Shown here one piece after another: positions 20,820 to 28,546 of a stretch of DNA of 35,000 bases. How positions within the stretch are numbered: position 1 is the first letter of the stretch; each line of letters begins with the position of its first letter. Made by a program: the position numbers and the translations under genes. This DNA is from Methanobacterium subterraneum. GTDB lineage: Archaea; Methanobacteriota; Methanobacteria; Methanobacteriales; Methanobacteriaceae. The notes beneath the pieces were generated by a model, which was given only the letters and a program-made list of their open reading frames with translations, was not told the origin of the DNA and searched no databases. The stretch covers positions 1,617,501 through 1,652,500 of the forward strand of contig NZ_CP017768.1 of NCBI RefSeq assembly GCF_002813695.1, written 5' to 3'.

Positions 20820-20996
20820 CTATCTGTTAGAGGGGACACCAAAGTACGTTCGGTAAGCACCGCCTATTATCCAGATTACTAAAGCTATAACTACACCATA
20901 TTTCCAATCATAAAGACCAAATATTCCTCCAAGCAAAATTAAAAGTCCTATTACTCCCAATATATACAAAACAAAGTTTTTTTGGTTGTTGTCCAT
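20820..20996 (-). CDS. Small two-helix membrane protein, 58 aa
   Basis: A frame from ATG at 20996 to TAG at 20820 encodes a 58-residue protein. After MDNNQKN come two hydrophobic helices (about 8-28 and 34-46) separated by GLYDWKYG, and a polar end YRTYFGVPSNR. GGGAG lies 9 nt before the ATG. The strong ribosome-binding site and clean hydrophobic pattern argue for a real gene. I do not recognise a family. It is convergent with the ASCH gene and divergent from the ImmA gene. Confidence 0.7.
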   Translation of the reverse strand: MDNNQKNFVLYILGVIGLLILLGGIFGLYDWKYGVVIALVIWIIGGAYRTYFGVPSNR

Positions 20997-21374
20997 TATT
21001 TTATCTCCCTAAATTTATCTTTATACTATATACTATGCTCTTCATTTCTTAATATTGTTACGATTAATAGTTGCGGAGGGATTTCCAATAAAACAAGGAT
21101 GGAAACTATTGTTGAATTGTCGGACATCTTGTTTATTCTATGTTACATGCTGAGTAAGATTCTTTTAATTTGTGAACCCACAGGACCCAGATGAACAGTT
21201 TCCGTCATGTAGTTTTCACATAGCCGGGGTCCATATGGATCTAATCCCGATCTAATTTGAGTTCCAGTTCCCCATCTTCTTTTTAAAAACATAAAATCTA
21301 ATTACTTATACAATACAAATTAATATTTACTAACAGACCCCATATAATATTATAAAGATAAATGAGGTATTTTT
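20997..21374. other. Intergenic region with second copy of the 11-bp repeat
   Basis: Apart from the short repeat at 21238-21256 there are only small doubtful frames. One minus-strand frame (21026-21127, 33 residues, with IPPQLLIVTILRNEEHSI) reads like the start of a winged-helix regulator but has no ribosome-binding site. Upstream of the ImmA gene lie an AT-rich promoter zone and GAGGT 5-6 nt before its ATG. Confidence 0.4.
21238..21256. repeat. Short second copy (1.7 units) of the 11-bp repeat
   Basis: GATCTAATCCCGATCTAAT matches the 17876-17982 array exactly and in the same orientation, 3.3 kb away. Confidence 0.85.
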
Positions 21375-22502
21375 ATGCGAACTCCTAAGGCTACAGGCAC
21401 TAATCACAACATTCTGCAGTGGGCACGAAAAAATGCAGGATACAGTGCCAGTGAAGTCGCCAAAAAGATGGATAAGAAAACTGAAGTTATAACTTCCTGG
21501 GAAAATGGAGAGGATGTGCCTACCTTTAAACAGCTCAGTAAATTGAGTAAGATCTACCATTACCCCAGTGCGTTTTTCTTTGCTGAGGAAGTTCCTGAAG
21601 ATGAACCTTTACCTTCTGATTACCGTACCATGCCTGATAGGAATATAGAAAATTTTCCCGAAATAATATTTGAAATTAAAGATGCTCAAGAAAGAAGAGA
21701 GATTGCACTAGAACTAACACAAAAGTTAGATATTCCTCTTCCTGAATTTGATTTAGAATGTTCTCTTGATGATGATCCTGAAGACATAGCATTTAAGATA
21801 CGTGAATATTTAGACGTAACCATTGAAGAACAATTAAAATGGAAAAAGGACAAATACACCGCTTTGAATAATTGGAAAACTATTTTAGAATCCAAAGGTA
21901 TTTTAATCTTCCAATTTACTGGAATATCTCCCCAGGAAATTAGAGCATATGCCATTGACCAGCGGCCTCTGCCTGTTATTGGAATAAATACTGGAGACGA
22001 TCCCAGAGCCCGGAATTTTTCAATATTTCATGAATTAGCTCATATAATTACAGGCACGAGTGGTGTCTGTGACCTGAATGATCGCCATAAAAAGATTGAA
22101 AGATTTTGCGATGAAGTTGCTGCCAAATTCTTAGTTCCTCCTTCTAAATTACTGGAAATGGATGAGGTTAGAAATCATGAAGGTTTGTACTGGGAAGATG
22201 AGGATTTAAGATCACTTGGAAACAAATTTGGAGTCAGTAGAGAAGTAATTCTGATATCCCTGGTTAAATTAGGAAAATCAACTTGGAATATTTATAAACA
22301 GATTAAAGAAACATGGGCCAGTGAATCCGATGAAGATGGAGAACACAAAATTCCTTATTATATCAAAGTGAAAAGCTGGAATGGTGATTATTACACAGGA
22401 TTAGTCTTGCAAGCATATCACAATAAATTGATTAACAGACTCGATCTTTCTAGTTACATGGGAAATATCAAACTGGAACATATCGCCAAAATGGAGAGTT
22501 AA
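21375..22502 (+). CDS. XRE-family HTH and ImmA/IrrE-type metallopeptidase
   Basis: The 375-residue protein has an N-terminal Cro/XRE helix-turn-helix (ILQWARKNAGYSASEVAKKM...VITSWENGEDVPTFKQLSKLSKIY, about 13-61) and a gluzincin-type ImmA/IrrE (DUF955) domain with HELAH at 219-223 and a third ligand candidate E247 in RFCDEVAAKFLVP. Such proteins bind DNA and cleave repressors or antitoxins. The partner here is the PIN-like frame that starts 2 bases after its stop, an arrangement repeatedly seen with ImmA proteins and DUF4411, predicted to act as a toxin-antitoxin-like pair. A GAGGT motif precedes the ATG. The C-terminal 80 residues have no recognised domain. Confidence 0.9.
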   Translation: MRTPKATGTNHNILQWARKNAGYSASEVAKKMDKKTEVITSWENGEDVPTFKQLSKLSKIYHYPSAFFFAEEVPEDEPLPSDYRTMPDRNIENFPEIIFEIKDAQERREIALELTQKLDIPLPEFDLECSLDDDPEDIAFKIREYLDVTIEEQLKWKKDKYTALNNWKTILESKGILIFQFTGISPQEIRAYAIDQRPLPVIGINTGDDPRARNFSIFHELAHIITGTSGVCDLNDRHKKIERFCDEVAAKFLVPPSKLLEMDEVRNHEGLYWEDEDLRSLGNKFGVSREVILISLVKLGKSTWNIYKQIKETWASESDEDGEHKIPYYIKVKSWNGDYYTGLVLQAYHNKLINRLDLSSYMGNIKLEHIAKMES

Positions 22503-22504
22503 TC

Positions 22505-22969
22505 TTGGTGGTTTATTGTATTGACACCAGTGCCTTAATTGATGGCTGGAAAGATTATCCTCCTGAGACTTTTGGTGTTTGGAATAATATTAATGATCTG
22601 ATCAGTGCAGACCAGTTAACATCCCCGTACCACGTCCGGGATGAGTTGGAAGTGGGTGGTGATGACTTATTTACATGGTGTAAGGAAAAAGACTTTTTCT
22701 GCAGTCCAACTGGTGAAACTCCACGTATTGTTACTGAAATGTTAACTAATTTTCCAGATTTTAGGCCTAAAAAGACACCGAAAGTTGATTGGGCTGATCC
22801 ATGAGTAATTGCTATTGCCATTGAAAATGGATACACGGTTATTTCCCATGAAACAAGGAAACAGTTACAGGAGAAAACATATTATATTCCAGATATATGT
22901 GATGACTATGATGTTGAGCACGTTACTTTTTTAGAATTAATTAAAAAGGAAGGTTGGACTTTTTTTTAA
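22505..22969 (+). pseudogene. DUF4411 PIN-like protein interrupted by an in-frame TGA
   Basis: The frame begins with TTG at 22505 (or GTG at 22508) right after the ImmA gene, with GGAG 7-10 nt upstream inside that gene's end. It encodes a PIN-type N-terminus YCIDTSALIDGWKDYP, an ESP-like H-V-R-D-E-L-E segment and, at VDWADP, the conserved acidic site. A TGA at 22802-22804 follows, but the same frame continues VIAIAIENGYTVISHETRKQ and ends at TAA 22967-22969. In DUF4411 the residues ADP are normally followed by an aromatic residue and V-I-A, so TGA most likely replaces TGG. With readthrough the protein would be 154 residues, near the family length. A truncated product would lose half the PIN active site. 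Confidence 0.85.
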
Positions 22970-23011
22970 AGTTATATGGTTTTAAAATAGGGGACAGTCA
23001 AAAATTGATGA

Positions 23012-23228
23012 ACCAAAAACAGTGTTGATTTTTTACTTCAGATGGTAGATGGCATAATACCTGTTGAAGTAAGTTTTGGAGAGAAGACTAAAACCCAAAT
23101 TACCAGAACAATTACCAGATATAAATCTGAATATGGAATTGTAATCTCAAATAAAACAAGTAAAATAAAGAGATGGTAAAGTAATTTTTATTCCTTTGGT
23201 AATGTTTTCTTTATTTAAAGAGGTTTGA
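23012..23228 (+). pseudogene. C-terminal remnant of a DUF4143-type AAA ATPase, frameshifted
   Basis: The frame from 23012 reads SVDFLLQMVDGIIPVEVSFGEK and continues ITRYKSEYGIVISNKTSKIKR before TAA at 23177. Shifting one base at about 23172 gives DGKVIFIPLVMFSLFKEV to a stop at 23226-23228. Together this is the nuclease-like tail typical of AAA ATPases with a DUF4143 domain (V-D-F-x-x ... I-P-V-E-V-K ... Y-G-I-V-V ... I-P-L). The ATPase part is absent upstream, so only a decayed 3' end remains. Confidence 0.65.
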
Positions 23229-23582
23229 TAAACCCCTATTTTAACGAAAATTAACCAGATAAAGTAAACATCATCTAAATATTTCATTTCCAAATAACGC
23301 TTGGGTAATGTGGGGCCTAATTCTTGAATGAAATGAGATACAATTGTTTCTGCTTGTCCCCTTACAAATTTGGATTTAATTCCCATTGTATAAGAAAGTG
23401 GAGCCGGTAGTTTTAAAAAGCTAGAAAGCAGTAAAATGTTTCCTAGTTCGTGTTATACCCACATAAAACAATCTTCTTTGTTCTTCTACAAACCGTTTTA
23501 GATCTTCACCCGAAAGGCCAGTTTCCCTATAAGGCATTAAACCATCTACACATCCACAAATTACCACAAGATCAGCTGTCAT
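23147..23582 (-). pseudogene. C-terminal remnant of a UvrD/PcrA-like helicase, frameshifted
   Basis: Starting at 23582 the minus strand encodes TADLVVICGCVDGLMP, then EEQRRLFYVGITRTRKH, the motif V/VI region of UvrD-type helicases, and stops at 23421-23423. One frame over, from about 23443, it continues ILLLSSFLKLPAPLSYTMGI and TIVSHFIQELGPTLPKRY, the family's usual C-terminal end. Motifs I-IV are missing. The fragment lies just after the NucS-like gene in the same direction, and its last part overlaps the ATPase remnant on the other strand, so real similarity probably ends near 23280. Confidence 0.7.
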
Positions 23583-23613
23583 ATTAAGTGGTTTTCAATT
23601 CATAGAAATTTGA

Positions 23614-24615
23614 TTAAGAATATTTCTCGTATGCTTGTTTAATTAAAGTCATAAAGTAATTCAGATCATGATCGGGACTTATAGTGATTCTATAATCTCC
23701 ATTTCCACGGTGGCCTTTTTCTGAGACATCTTCTGCAATGCATTCTGGATCATTCAGCTCTCCTTTCTTTAAATTGAGTACAATTTTAATGTCTTTTTGA
23801 TATATTTCTGCATAAATGAAATTTGCATTTGAAACACTGGATACAAATGCTATATACCATTTTTTAGGTTTTACTCTGATTTTATTATCTAAATTTAAAA
23901 CATTTTGGCTAATTTTGGCATATAAATCTTTAATATCATCTGGAACTGTTCTGAGATGATAATCTTCGGTGCTTCTTTTTTCGGAAGATTGTTTGGATTT
24001 TTTCTCTCGATAAATCATGAATTGTTTAGCTTCGGGTAAAGGTACAATAATATTGGGTGTAACTACTATCTTTTCGTCTACTTCATAAGCCTCAAATTTC
24101 ACACATGTTATGTCAACACCTACATCTCTTAGCCAAAGGACAGCTGCTAAAGTTTCCTCTTTGAATTCGTTTGCTACTAAAATTATTCGAGGTTGATCAT
24201 CTAAATCCTGAAACTCATCATTTGTAATGAATTCCCTAATTTCAATGTCTGCTTCTTCTTGTGATTTGTTGGTAAATTCTGCCCGAATATCTACCACATC
24301 CTCAAATGTGTGGGTAGAAAAGAATGCGGCGTAGTGAATCGCTTGTAAATCAACAAATTTTTCAGCAGTATCACGCTTTAATTCAATGATTACTAATTTA
24401 CCTTCCCTATCAATGGCAAGTATATCTAATCTTTTACTTGTTTTATCATAATCGGCATATTCTGTGGTAATTGTAAGTAGTTCCTCTCCAAGGATCTCTG
24501 GATGCTTGGCAATCCATTCTTCCATATGTGTCCTTTCCCAAACACCCATTTCAGAGAACTTGGCTTTATCAATTAGTTTTTCTAACTCTTTCTCTTGATT
24601 TATCAATAAAATCAT
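23614..24615 (-). CDS. NucS/DUF91-like PD-(D/E)XK protein with DUF5655 domain
   Basis: The 333-residue protein has an N-terminal nuclease-type domain: MEEWIAKHPEILGEELL near 31-47, RLDILAIDREG with D64, and LVIIELKRD with E78 and K80, a complete D...E-x-K motif followed by a conserved QAIHYAAF helix. This matches the NucS/DUF91-like group of PD-(D/E)XK nucleases. Residues about 245-333 (PKKWYIAF ... KIVLNLKKGEL ... YRITISPDHDLNYFMTLIKQAYEKY) match the DUF5655 domain. DNA cleavage is inference from motifs. It starts 13 bases after the upstream nuclease-like gene and ends the hsd cluster. AGAGGGG lies about 4-5 nt before the ATG. Confidence 0.85.
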   Translation of the reverse strand: MILLINQEKELEKLIDKAKFSEMGVWERTHMEEWIAKHPEILGEELLTITTEYADYDKTSKRLDILAIDREGKLVIIELKRDTAEKFVDLQAIHYAAFFSTHTFEDVVDIRAEFTNKSQEEADIEIREFITNDEFQDLDDQPRIILVANEFKEETLAAVLWLRDVGVDITCVKFEAYEVDEKIVVTPNIIVPLPEAKQFMIYREKKSKQSSEKRSTEDYHLRTVPDDIKDLYAKISQNVLNLDNKIRVKPKKWYIAFVSSVSNANFIYAEIYQKDIKIVLNLKKGELNDPECIAEDVSEKGHRGNGDYRITISPDHDLNYFMTLIKQAYEKYS

Positions 24616-24628
24616 TGTGCCCCTCTTT

Positions 24629-25600
24629 TTAAAGTTTATTCAGTATTTTACTTATTATTTCCGAATATTTTGAATCTCTCAACCGATAATCCTCTTTAAT
24701 GTCCATATAAGCTGTGAAAGTCCATGTTAACATTTGTCTAAGTGAACCACTGTTTTTATAACCTAAAAATTGTGACACTGACATGCCCTGATCTTTCCCA
24801 GGTAACCCCTTTTCTTCCCATTTTTCTCTTAATTCTTGTTGAGAAACTCTGCAGGAAGGATCATCAACGAAAAATTGTAAAAACACTTTTAATTGTTCGA
24901 ATCTTCCCGGATTGTTTATTTTCCTATTTTTAAGCAATTTATATAGTTCTTTTTCAAGTTTAGGAAGTTCCCAATGGGGAATATCTGCGTAGTAATTTCT
25001 AGGGCCACCCGTAGTAGATTTTTCTTCACCAACTATTCTTTCCACAAAAATAAAATTTTCGTTATCTGCTGGAAATCTAAAAATTTTAACAGCCACTATT
25101 TTTTCTTCTTCGTTCCGATTTGAGTTTTCTTCCAGAATATCATGAAGCACCTCATCAGAAAATGATTGAGCACATAGTGCACCTCTAATTTTAGCTTTAG
25201 GATTGATGAATTTCTCACCAACCATGTTTTTTGCCCTTTGAATTAGATCAGCCCTATACTCATTGTTTATATCTTTTTCAACAGCATCAATATAACTTGT
25301 AAGCTGTTTAACATTATCTGTACTGTTTGAATAGACTTTTAATTCAAAAATCCAGATTTCATATTTATTAATGTTTGGATCCCAGATCAAACATGTTAGA
25401 TCAGTTATCCCAGACCTAAGCTTGAGTCTAAGCATGTCTTGTCTTCCAATAATGTAAACTGGCACCAATCCTTCTGGAGAATCTTGAGAAACAGCTAAAA
25501 CCAAAGGATTGCCAAAAATAAAACCTTCTAGATAAGACTCTCTTTCAAAATCAATATTCTCCCCTAAAAAACTTGAAGATGTTCTCATTAAATATGCCAT
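24629..25600 (-). CDS. Predicted PD-(D/E)XK nuclease-like protein of the hsd cluster
   Basis: I do not recognise a named family for the whole 323 residues. The N-terminal part has the elements of a restriction-endonuclease fold: E25 in SYLEGFIFGNPLVL, D67 in SGITDLTCLIWD, and E86/K88 in IWIFELKVY, followed by a helix with QLTSYIDAV. A C-terminal part (about 215-323) is helical and could be a winged helix or DNA-contact domain (RVSQQELREKWEEKGL). It sits 54 bases after hsdR and 13 before the NucS-like gene, all in one direction, with GGGAGATTTGA before its ATG. Its pairing with the neighbouring nuclease-like gene suggests a joint role with the restriction system. Confidence 0.7.
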   Translation of the reverse strand: MAYLMRTSSSFLGENIDFERESYLEGFIFGNPLVLAVSQDSPEGLVPVYIIGRQDMLRLKLRSGITDLTCLIWDPNINKYEIWIFELKVYSNSTDNVKQLTSYIDAVEKDINNEYRADLIQRAKNMVGEKFINPKAKIRGALCAQSFSDEVLHDILEENSNRNEEEKIVAVKIFRFPADNENFIFVERIVGEEKSTTGGPRNYYADIPHWELPKLEKELYKLLKNRKINNPGRFEQLKVFLQFFVDDPSCRVSQQELREKWEEKGLPGKDQGMSVSQFLGYKNSGSLRQMLTWTFTAYMDIKEDYRLRDSKYSEIISKILNKL

Positions 25601-25654
25601 TCAAATCTCCCCCGTTTTACTTTAGTCAATCCACGTACCTAACATCATAGAACT

Positions 25655-28546
25655 TCATTTTTTCTCAAAGCCCTCATAAAGCAAATCAAACAAAGCAACC
25701 TTCAATTTATCCCTCAATTTCTCATTATCCACAACGCGCTTATAGAAATCCATATTACTTTTCAAAAGTCCAGTCATTTCCTGGTTGAAATATTTATCAA
25801 AAACTGCCCGCACATTCTCCGGAGAATTGTGCTCCATCTTCTTAACCAATTCTTCATTCCCCAGGAGATTGTCCTTCACTCTTTCAAGGAAGACACGGTC
25901 ATCATCTGTGAAGTCAGTGCCAAATGCATCGTTAAGATCATGAATAATCTGTGATAACCTGGCCTTTTCCTCTTCTCTGAAACCTGTATCTCCACTAGAA
26001 GGTGGTTTTAATCCTTCACCACCATTCAAATCAAAATATGCTTCACCTTTATCCACTACCTTGTATGAATCCATATCCACATCCTCAAGAACACTGAAAG
26101 GTAAAGGACCATTAATGGTTGGAAGCTTCTTAATCAAGTATTTGTTAAAGATAAAGAGTTTTTCCAGGTTCACATCACTGAAGGGCATTAACTGGGATAA
26201 AAACGAATAAATATTCTGGTATCTGCGCAGAGCCTTCTTAAAACCAACCTGACTTTCATCTTCCAGCACGATAAATTCCTTTTTAACCTGATCCAAAATG
26301 TAATGAAGTTCTGGCTGCTGGGAACCCTTCATATAGGCATTGACAAATTCATCAACTTCACCCATGTCAAATATCCGATAATCAAGGAGTTTATCCTGCA
26401 ATTCATACAGCTTATGTGGATCCGTACCTTCTTCGAGGTAGGTGGCCTTGTAGTATGGTTCAAATGATTTTAAAATGGTATCTGTTTCATTGGCAAAGTC
26501 CAGGATGAGTGTGTCACTCTTTTTATCAGCGATCCTGTTTACTCTGCTTAGGGTTTGAACTGCGGCTACACCGTTTAATGATTTATCCACGTACATGGTG
26601 TGCAGGAGTGGCTGGTCAAATCCGGTTTGATATTTGTTGGCCACGATTAAAATCCGGTAAGGGTCCTCCACAAAGGCGTTTTCAATGGTTTTGTTCTTGG
26701 GAAGGTCGTTCATGGAGTTTTCAGTGTAACTTTTCTCATCATGCTTAACCTCACCGGTGAATGCCACCAGGGTCTTGATGGGATAACCACTTTTTTTGAT
26801 GTACTTATCAAATTCCTGTTTATAGAGTACTGCATGTAATCTGGATCTGGTGACCAGCATGGCCCGTGCTTGGCCTTTGATCTTGTTTCGGGTGGAGTTC
26901 ATGAAGTGGTCAACCATGATCTCTGTTTTAAGGCGGATGGCATGGCGATGTTCCTCCACGAATTTCCTGAGAACCCTTTTGGCCTTCCTCTCCTCAAACT
27001 CAGGATCATCCTCAATGGTCTTAACCAGATTGAAATAGGTCTGATAAGTTAAATAATACTTTAAAACATCCAGTATGAAACCTTCTTTTATGGCCTGTTC
27101 CATGGTGTACTTGTGAAATGGCCAGAATTCACCATATTTGTTCATGGTTCCGAACATTTCCAGGGTTTTACCCTTGGGTGTGGCGGTGAAGGCAAAGAAG
27201 CTGATATTTTGCAGGTTACGGAAGGATTCAATTTCCCTTAAAAGTTCTTCCTCCACATCATCATCCACATCGTCCAGGAGTTCAGCTTCTTCCAGGCTGT
27301 TGGTGGTGAGTATCTGTTTCATCTTCCTTGATAGGGTCCCAGTCTGGCTGCTGTGTGCTTCATCAATTATAACTGCATAGTTCCGGAGCTCCATGTCCCG
27401 CACTTCCTCCAGAATGAAGGGGAATTTGTGGAGGGTGGTAACCACGATGTTGCTCCCGGTCTGGAGGGCTTCACCTAACTGTTTGGAATCCTTATCAATA
27501 ACTTCAACAGTTCCTCTCCTCTTTTCAATGGCTTTAACCTGTTCCTGTAATTGTTTATCAATCACTTTCCGGTCTGAAACCACAATGACCATATCGTAGA
27601 CTCGTTCATCGCAGGGGTTGAACTTCTTGATGAGTCCATGGGCCAGCCAGGCAATAGTCTTACTCTTACCACTACCAGCGCTGTGTTCTATGAGATAATT
27701 CTTCCCAGGCTTGCAGTCTGCCAGTAGCAGGTTCACACAGTCCAGCTGATGATACCTGGGGAAAATAGGAGTTTCTTTCTTGGTTTTTTCATCTGTTTCT
27801 ATGTAGATGAAGTTGGATATGAGTTTGGAGAGTTTGTTCACCTGCAGGATGTCGTTGTAGAGGTAGCAGGTTTTGTAGTCTCTGCGGACTTCCGGGTTTT
27901 CCAGTCCCTTGTTGAAGGGTAAAAACCGGGTTTGGGATCCTGCCAGTTTAGTGGCCATGTAGATCTTCTGGTCACTCATGGCAAAATGAACCAGGCAGCG
28001 TTGGAATAACTTCTCACGAGGATCACGATCCTCCTTGTACTGTTTCATGGCATTTTCCACACCCTGACTGAAACTATCCTTCAATTCAATGGTCAAAATA
28101 GGAAGACCATTAATGAAAATCACCAGATCGATGCGGTTACCACTTTCACGGTCCTGATACTCCAGTTCATCAATAACTGAGAAAATATTAGAAGAAAACT
28201 TATCAAAAAGGTCCGGGTTCCGGTTATTATTGGGTTGAGGATAAAAAATGTCAAAATAGGCACCTGCATCCCGGAATCCATTCCTGAGAACATGGATGGT
28301 GCCTTTATTATCAATCTCGTTAACCAGACGGTAGAAGAACTTCTCTTCGGCTTTCTCACCATACACCCGTTTAAACTTGTCCCATTCATCAGGCTGAGTA
28401 CTCATAACAAACTGGAGAGTTAACTCAGGGTCTAAACAGGTTGCCTTATTATAATTCCGGATACTATTTCGACGAACATAACCCGTACTTTCCAGATGAT
28501 TGATAATATCGTTCTGGAATTGTTTTTCAGTGGTGTCTGTACTCAC
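25655..28546 (-). CDS. hsdR: Type I restriction enzyme, R (motor/endonuclease) subunit HsdR
   Basis: The 963-residue subunit translocates DNA and cuts unmethylated DNA. The N-terminal nuclease domain has D140, E154 and K156 (RIDLVIF ... LTIELKD) and the following Q-helix region. The superfamily 2 helicase core has Walker A SAGSGKS at 289-295, DEAH at 395-398, FAFTATPKGKT, and the late motif QTGFDQPLLHTMYVDK ... TLSRVNR. The C-terminal helical part binds HsdM. It starts with GTG, overlapping the hsdS stop by 4 bases, and the site GGAGGTGG lies inside the hsdS end, so the two are translationally coupled. No disruption is seen. Confidence 0.96.
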   Translation of the reverse strand: MSTDTTEKQFQNDIINHLESTGYVRRNSIRNYNKATCLDPELTLQFVMSTQPDEWDKFKRVYGEKAEEKFFYRLVNEIDNKGTIHVLRNGFRDAGAYFDIFYPQPNNNRNPDLFDKFSSNIFSVIDELEYQDRESGNRIDLVIFINGLPILTIELKDSFSQGVENAMKQYKEDRDPREKLFQRCLVHFAMSDQKIYMATKLAGSQTRFLPFNKGLENPEVRRDYKTCYLYNDILQVNKLSKLISNFIYIETDEKTKKETPIFPRYHQLDCVNLLLADCKPGKNYLIEHSAGSGKSKTIAWLAHGLIKKFNPCDERVYDMVIVVSDRKVIDKQLQEQVKAIEKRRGTVEVIDKDSKQLGEALQTGSNIVVTTLHKFPFILEEVRDMELRNYAVIIDEAHSSQTGTLSRKMKQILTTNSLEEAELLDDVDDDVEEELLREIESFRNLQNISFFAFTATPKGKTLEMFGTMNKYGEFWPFHKYTMEQAIKEGFILDVLKYYLTYQTYFNLVKTIEDDPEFEERKAKRVLRKFVEEHRHAIRLKTEIMVDHFMNSTRNKIKGQARAMLVTRSRLHAVLYKQEFDKYIKKSGYPIKTLVAFTGEVKHDEKSYTENSMNDLPKNKTIENAFVEDPYRILIVANKYQTGFDQPLLHTMYVDKSLNGVAAVQTLSRVNRIADKKSDTLILDFANETDTILKSFEPYYKATYLEEGTDPHKLYELQDKLLDYRIFDMGEVDEFVNAYMKGSQQPELHYILDQVKKEFIVLEDESQVGFKKALRRYQNIYSFLSQLMPFSDVNLEKLFIFNKYLIKKLPTINGPLPFSVLEDVDMDSYKVVDKGEAYFDLNGGEGLKPPSSGDTGFREEEKARLSQIIHDLNDAFGTDFTDDDRVFLERVKDNLLGNEELVKKMEHNSPENVRAVFDKYFNQEMTGLLKSNMDFYKRVVDNEKLRDKLKVALFDLLYEGFEKK

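Noticed and set aside
21026..21127. A 33-codon minus-strand frame resembling the start of a winged-helix regulator
   Set aside because: No ribosome site, too short for the fold, and the family match is only an impression; at most a remnant.
20982..21194. A 70-codon plus-strand frame across the start of the 58-aa membrane protein gene
   Set aside because: It is antisense to a frame with a good ribosome site and membrane helices, and has no signal of its own.
22802..22804. TGA read as selenocysteine in the PIN-like gene
   Set aside because: No SECIS-like hairpin is apparent, selenoprotein synthesis is not known from Methanobacteriales, and the position calls for an aromatic residue.
23147..23386. 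An independent 79-aa gene
   Set aside because: Its first half is the tail of the UvrD-like remnant and its second half is antisense to the ATPase remnant, so it is part of gene debris.
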